A DNA stretch of 64,000 nt from Brachypodium distachyon (Eukaryota; Streptophyta; Magnoliopsida; Poales; Poaceae), in NCBI RefSeq assembly GCF_000005505.3, contig NC_016135.3, forward strand, positions 26,126,758-26,190,757, written 5' to 3'. A program made the translations under genes and the position numbers. Each line of letters starts with the position of its first letter. Position 1 is the first letter of the stretch. This document shows, piece by piece, positions 59,573 through 64,000 of the stretch. The notes under the pieces were generated by a model that was given only the letters and a program-made list of their open reading frames with translations, was not told the origin of the DNA and searched no databases.

Positions 59573-60524
59573 CTTGGCATCCAACAGCGATGTAAGGATT
59601 GCCTTCGTACCCTTCCGAGCAGCGGCACCCTACTTTGGATACCCCAATGCTGGCAGCGAAGCTGTTCAAGCCTATGCATGTCCAACCAGAATCCTGGTTA
59701 AACATGACCAGATCACCATCGCGTTCCACCTCCAGCCACCATTCCAGCACGGTTGGCACGCTCGTCACCTTCCTGCTGGCGCCATAGAAGAAGCTATCGA
59801 AATGGAACGTGCTATTCCGCAAGGCGCCGACGTTCCGGCTGAACCACTCGGAATCAACCACGAAGGCGCCCCCGAAGGGAACGTCCACGTAGTCGTAACG
59901 GGCCGTCTGGGCCAGGTCCTTGAACTGGACCCCGTACGCGGGCAAACCCTGCGTTATGGTCGTCTGGCAGCAGCCGACGCCCGAGCACGAGGCGTCCTCG
60001 AGGCCCGGCAAGGTATCGCACAGCGCGGCGCAAGCGCTGACGTACTCGTGCCGGGAGTCCCCCTGGCCGTCCCGGTGGCCGGCGACGAGGTGGGCGATGA
60101 TGTTGCACCCGACGGCCACGAAGACGTTGTGCTGCGTCGACACCGCGATTGTGGCGTTGGGCGTTAGGCCGCCGGACCACGAGGCGCCGTTGTCGACACC
60201 GAGAGTGGTCGCGTTTAGAACCTTGCTCCGGATTCGCACGGTGAGGTCTGAGAGGGAGATGGCGTCCACTTCCACGGCGTCGCCCAGGAAGAGCTTGGGT
60301 GGATGGCGCGTCTCGTCGCAGGTGAGGTTGAAGCCCGGGCGGGAGCAGGATTGCCCGATGCCGAAAGGGTAGGGGACGGTGATGCTGCCGCAGGACTCCG
60401 GGCAGCCCGGCAAGGCTACTGGAAAAGCGGTGGCCACGAGGAGCTGAAGTGCCATCACCGTTGGCCTGAGAAGCTTTGCTTGTGGGCAAGGAATGGAGGA
60501 AAGGAGAAAATTCATCTTGAGCAT
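59573..60524 (-). CDS. WAK first exon without its own kinase module
   Basis: From the ATG at 60524 the exon encodes about 317 residues: signal peptide (VMALQLLVATAFPVALPG), the galacturonan-binding Cys region ([20 protein letters not shown]), the middle WAK-associated region (CSGVGCCQTTITQGLPAYGV) and the tail GCRCSEGYEGNPYIAVGCQ, then a donor 'caag|gtatcg' at 59573. There are no internal stops. No EGF or kinase exon follows before the next WAK begins at 57114; a Mutator-like element starts 78 bases past the donor. The exon ends in phase 1, exactly like the broken exon 1 of the neighbour, so it could splice to the neighbour's EGF exon at 55437 and keep frame (952+111+1199 = 2262 bases). If not spliced, it would give a secreted protein ending IVMPLLLC after eight further residues. 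Confidence 0.8.
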
Positions 60525-61010
60525 GACGCTGTGTTTGGTTAAGCCTGGCCTTTGAAACTGGCTAGACAAGGGTGTGGTACTACCGCTGACCGTTCTCGTT
60601 TTGTAGGAAAAATCGTTGGACTTCTCAGTTGACTTCAACTTCCACTCCAACCACGGCAGTATAGGCTACTGCTGATCAAGACACACTACAAGTTAATTCG
60701 TCGTTGAGACCACGACCGAAAGTTCAATTGGGTGGCACCGAAAGCGTATGTCACACTTCAGCTCCTAGCTAGTTACCACAAAACAAAGCGACTTCCCTGC
60801 TGAATGAATTTGTCACACGTTTTGGCGTTTTGCTTTTCGAAACTGGAAAAATTCATTCCACCTCCCCGATAGCTAGGGAGAGCTGTGAATGTTGTATGAG
60901 TTTTTTTGTTTCACGTTTAGATTCACTTTTCACATATCTCGGAAAGTTTGAGTGTTTGACAGATTACCCAAAACACTTCTCTCAATTATTCTTGTGTTTT
61001 TCCTATGTAC
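60525..61010. other. Upstream region of the second WAK exon
   Basis: Contains the leader phrase 'gctagacaagggtgtgg', shared with the intronic WAK fragment. The open frame could be extended upstream to 60650 only from a TTG, which I reject. No other gene is visible. Confidence 0.45.
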
Positions 61011-61310
61011 TCTCTTCGATCCATAGCAAGTGTCTTGAATTTAGTACTCCCTCCGTCTGTTATTATGTGACTCAAATTTGTCTAAATATGGATGTATCTA
61101 TATATTAAAATACATCTAGATACATATAATAGAAAGTTACTTAATATGAGACGAAGTGAGCACAACTTTGTACTAAATCATGTACTTCCTCTAATCTTAA
61201 ATTCTTGACTCAAATTTGACCAAATGTGGATGTATCTATTCTTAAAAAGCGTCTAGATACATGTAATATTTTGACAACAATTTAGGATCGGAGAGAGTAT
61301 TTAACATGCA
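61011..61310. mobile_element. Nested cluster of Stowaway-like MITEs
   Basis: A subfamily B element begins 'tactctcttcgatccatagc' and 'gtgtcttgaatttagta', is interrupted by a complete subfamily A element (about 61060-61160, 'ctccctccgtctgttatta' ... 'aatatgagacgaagtgag'), resumes with 'cacaactttgtactaaatca', and then gives way to another subfamily A element (about 61184-61300, 'tacttcctctaatcttaaat' ... 'ttaggatcggagagagta'). The order shows that the B element was there first. Confidence 0.8.
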
Positions 61311-61837
61311 ATGACATTTTACTCATATATTCGTCTATTTATCTGTATTGTAATCGTGTGATCCGGAGAATGACCCACAGGGCGACCACGTTTCAAGGCA
61401 ATGTGTATATGGGCTCAAAATTTGTTCAGGCTAGCCGGTCATATGGCCCAGCTTTAAAGAAAAGAAGCTAGACAGACTAGTGCCCATTGGATCGTGGGCC
61501 CAGGCAGGCGTCCGGCCTGTCCGCGCTGTGCAGTAGATCAAGGCCACCCATTGTAACCGGTATGCACCTTTTTTTTTCCTCCCTCTGTTCTGGTTCTAAG
61601 CAATGAAATTTCGTTTTCATTTAAGATGTTTCCAGCAAATTTCGACCTCAATCAACACGAAGGTGCCGGGCAAGCGCCAAAGCAATGAAATTTCCTTTTT
61701 ATTTACGCGCACAAGACTTATCCAGTAGCGACGGCGCCTCTCGTCTTCTTCGATCTTCTTCTTCCACGCCTGTCTTGCCTAGAAACTCTTTCCGGTCCAA
61801 CAACACTGTGCACTGCAAGCAAAATGCTGCTTAATTA

Positions 61838-61954
61838 CTACTCTCTCCGATTCTAAATTGTTATCGAAATATTACATGTATCTAAACGTGTTTTAAGAAT
61901 AGATATATCCATATTTCACAAATTTGATTCAAAAATTTAGGATCAGAGGGAGCA
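61838..61954. mobile_element. Stowaway-like MITE, subfamily A
   Basis: Left end 'tactctctccgattctaaat', right end 'atttaggatcagagggagca', with the core 'gaaatattacatgtatctaa' and 'tagatatatccatatttcac'. Confidence 0.85.
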
Positions 61955-62475
61955 CCGTCCTTAGTTGACTAACCGTTAGAATGGTAAGCATACATGTCGA
62001 GTATAAAAATATAACTCCTGCATCGGCTGCATGGGCGGTGGCTAGCTTGCAGAAATGCAGCTCTCGTGTCGGTCATGTGGATCAATAAATCCTTATGCGT
62101 GTCAGCATAACTCGTCAAGCGACGACCACAATACATGAACTCTGATATCCAAGAAATTTGTTTTGACGAAACACATATCCAAGATATAGAATTGCCACGC
62201 GTATCGTGCAGGAGTACCTGCGAACAGCGACACGATGAGTATAGAAACCACACAATTCCCAGCCGGAGACTTGTCCGCTTTCGTATGAGCGAAGCGATTG
62301 TAAATTACTCCGTACAGTACTAGTATGTCTGAAGACTGAATAAAGTATACTCTGCGTATACAGTTATACACTATACAGCCCTCCAGGGTCCAGGCCTTTA
62401 AGTAGTAGCCGGAGCCCACTTCCTAGCTCGCAAACCAGAAGCTCAGCAGCAACCAGCTTCAGCTTAGGCACTACA

Positions 62476-62769
62476 ATGGTTAGGGCGTTGGATCTCTCCG
62501 TGGCTGCCAAAGGCTTCGCGGCCGGGGCCGTCTCCGCGCAGCACGCTGCGCCCGGTACCGTCGTGGGCTTTGTCTTCGTCTTCGTGGCTGCGGTTGCGAT
62601 CGTGGCCATGGCCGCGTTCGGCTGCGCCGACGGCGCTAGCGGGCCTAAACGCCGCAGCCATTGGGGCGGCGGTGGCGCGGGAGGCGGCGCCGGCTGCGGA
62701 GGTGGTGGAGGAGGTTGTGGCGGCGGAGGCGGTGGAGGAGGTTGTGGCGGCGGAGGCGGTGGCTGTTAA
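62476..62769 (+). CDS. Small single-span membrane protein with Gly/Cys-rich tail
   Basis: 97 residues in one exon, start MVRALDLSVAAKG, stop TAA at 62767. The order is: Ala/Gly-rich N-terminus with SAQHAAPGTVVG, a strong membrane helix (about 31-50, FVFVFVAAVAIVAMAAFGC), a basic loop (GPKRRSHW), and a tail of about 33 residues made only of Gly with regularly spaced Cys (GGGGGCGGGGGGGGCGGGGG type) plus two Ala. A second gene with the same start (MVRAL), the same APGxVVG turn, helix, FGCA and basic stretch begins at 63822, so the frame is under protein-level conservation and is real. I do not recognise a named family. The Gly/Cys tail recalls small tail-anchored stress proteins in which Cys-rich ends bind metals or each other, but those are usually shorter and lack this N-terminus; that comparison is inference. 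The tail DNA is a GGC/GGA repeat prone to length change. Confidence 0.75.
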   Translation: MVRALDLSVAAKGFAAGAVSAQHAAPGTVVGFVFVFVAAVAIVAMAAFGCADGASGPKRRSHWGGGGAGGGAGCGGGGGGCGGGGGGGGCGGGGGGC

Positions 62770-63821
62770 TTAATTAAGGATGCGCGTCTTATGGGGGGGG
62801 ACTACGATGTACGATCAAAACCGAGTTCTTGGCGTGTACAGATGTACTGTGTATTGCTGTGTTACGGGACTATATGTATATATATACACGTACTCTCCGT
62901 AATATTGCAACACTACTGTAGATATGGGATCTCGTATTGCCTATACGTATATTTGTACTACTCATGTACCATTTGTGATTGTTTTGCGTAATTGCAGTTA
63001 GAATAAAGGAAAGTTTGTGGATCTTAATAAATGACATTATATTTGACATAAAAACAGCATATGTTTGCTAAACAAAAACTGAGTAACATATTTTTCCATA
63101 GGATTGGGTAAATGTGGCCAACAAGTCGAGCCGTCCCATCAGCACCGGTCATTTCCCTAGGAAAACAAAAACAAATTATCGGCACACGTATGAAAGTGTA
63201 GTGTCCACAGACTCACTTGTCATCCCTCCATACGGGTATACGGGTACACACGGGTATGAATTGTACATCCTCGTGCCCGTACACGACGGGCACAAGATTT
63301 TCTTGTTTACATACGAAGAAAGAGCTATGTGCCGCCTAGCCCAGCAAAATTACGCCCCGTCTTTTCATGCCCACCTCTGATTTAACTTTGCCGTGCAGAC
63401 AAGAACTCAGCGATCAGCAATGCAAGCAGGCGACAGCCGACAAGCACACGCGTCGCCTGCAACCACATCCACACGGATGTTAACGATGTGAAATGCCTTT
63501 GAACCATCGATTCATCCAACAGTTCAAACTTCAAAGACGTCAAACCTCACGATGTATACACACTCGGCCGGGCGACATCCGGATTAGGGAAATATCTGCG
63601 TACGACCGCGTACTAATCAACGCCATCGCAATCTACAGAAAACAACACTAGTCGAGGACTTGTTACGGGTTACGTGAGAGTGAAGAACAGAGCAAGCTGA
63701 ATAAGTCATCGGCTGACATTTCTCTGCTCCAGGTGCAGCTTCCAAGCCTTCAAATACTGACACCGACCGGCCTTATAACTCACATCACAGACAATCAATC
63801 GTTAAGCACAAGCTAGATACG
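62770..63821 (+). other. Spacer and promoter between the two small membrane protein genes
   Basis: The first gene's 3' end is AT-rich. Near 63240-63265 'acgggtatacgggtacacacgggta' type short tandem words occur. 'ccttataact' at about 63770 is a possible TATA element, about 50 bases before the second ATG. No other gene is supported. Confidence 0.4.
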
Positions 63822-64000
63822 ATGGTTAGAGCTCTGGGAGGTCTCGCCGCTGGCTCCGTGCAGTACTATGCGCCCGGCAGCGTCGTGGGGCTAGCATTCG
63901 GGTTCGTGGCCGCCGTTGCGATCCTGGCCATCGCCGTGTTCGGCTGCGCCGGCCACAAGAGAAGGCGGAAGGGGAACAAGCCTAAACGTCGTCGCGGAGG
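63822..64000 (+). CDS. Small membrane protein paralogue, cut by the window end
   Basis: The visible 59 codons read MVRALGGLAAG, SVQYYAPGSVVG, a membrane helix (LAFGFVAAVAILAIAVFGC), then a highly basic stretch (HKRRRKGNKPKRRRG). The alignment with the gene at 62476 is clear in the start, the APG.VVG turn, the helix with VAAVAI and the FGCA exit. The basic region is longer here. Whether a Gly/Cys tail follows cannot be seen. Tandem arrangement with the same orientation suggests a local duplication. Confidence 0.75.
   Translation, partial: MVRALGGLAAGSVQYYAPGSVVGLAFGFVAAVAILAIAVFGCAGHKRRRKGNKPKRRRG

Noticed and set aside
60525..60650. N-terminal extension of the upstream WAK exon
   Set aside because: Only a TTG could start it; the ATG at 60524 is followed closely by a normal signal peptide.

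Overview
The window is nuclear DNA from a grass. Genes are intron-rich with canonical GT-AG borders, some coding exons are very GC-rich at their 5' ends, and the intergenic DNA is littered with short Stowaway-like elements whose ends read 'ctccctccg(a/t)cc', a signature of Pooideae such as Brachypodium or the Triticeae. About eight full-size genes in 64 kb suggests a compact genome; Brachypodium-like is my best guess, by inference only.

Layout. 0-7 kb: the 3' part of a Myb/SANT-like exon, a direct duplication of about 355 bp, mobile-element debris and one possible orphan signal-peptide exon. 7-9 kb (+): SLY1, the Sec1/Munc18 protein of ER-Golgi fusion. 11.9-14.8 kb (+): a small-RNA-degrading 3'-5' exonuclease (SDN type, 12 exons). 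15.8-17.6 kb (-): CCB4, a chloroplast factor for haem attachment to cytochrome b6. 18.5-34.3 kb (-): one very large gene, SPIKE1, a DOCK-family activator of ROP GTPases, with Stowaway-like elements in its introns. 37.7-39.3 kb (+): a UGT89-type glycosyltransferase whose N-terminus is out of frame with every upstream ATG. 39.3-45.8 kb: gene-poor, with a 64-bp minisatellite. 45.8-48.5 kb (+): a GT43 (IRX14-type) xylan glycosyltransferase. 50.6-52.7 kb (-): a serine carboxypeptidase. 53.7-60.5 kb (-): a damaged cluster of wall-associated kinases (WAKs). 62.5-64 kb (+): two related small membrane proteins; the first has a Gly/Cys tail and the second runs off the window.

The genes do not form a pathway; most are housekeeping genes of unrelated function. 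Two regions stand out. First, the promoter and 5' leader of SLY1 and of the exonuclease gene are clear copies of each other although the proteins are unrelated. Second, the WAK cluster has three N-terminal modules (one with an internal stop, one fragmentary, one intact) but a single EGF-kinase module. The intact upstream exon ends in the same splice phase as the broken one, so a long-range splice could rescue a full receptor. A Mutator-like element with a 9-bp target duplication sits just beyond the donor of the intact exon.

Exon borders were read by eye from splice consensus and reading frame. For SLY1, SDN, CCB4, GT43, the carboxypeptidase and the WAK the exon sums are exact multiples of three. 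Not every exon of SPIKE1 was resolved.
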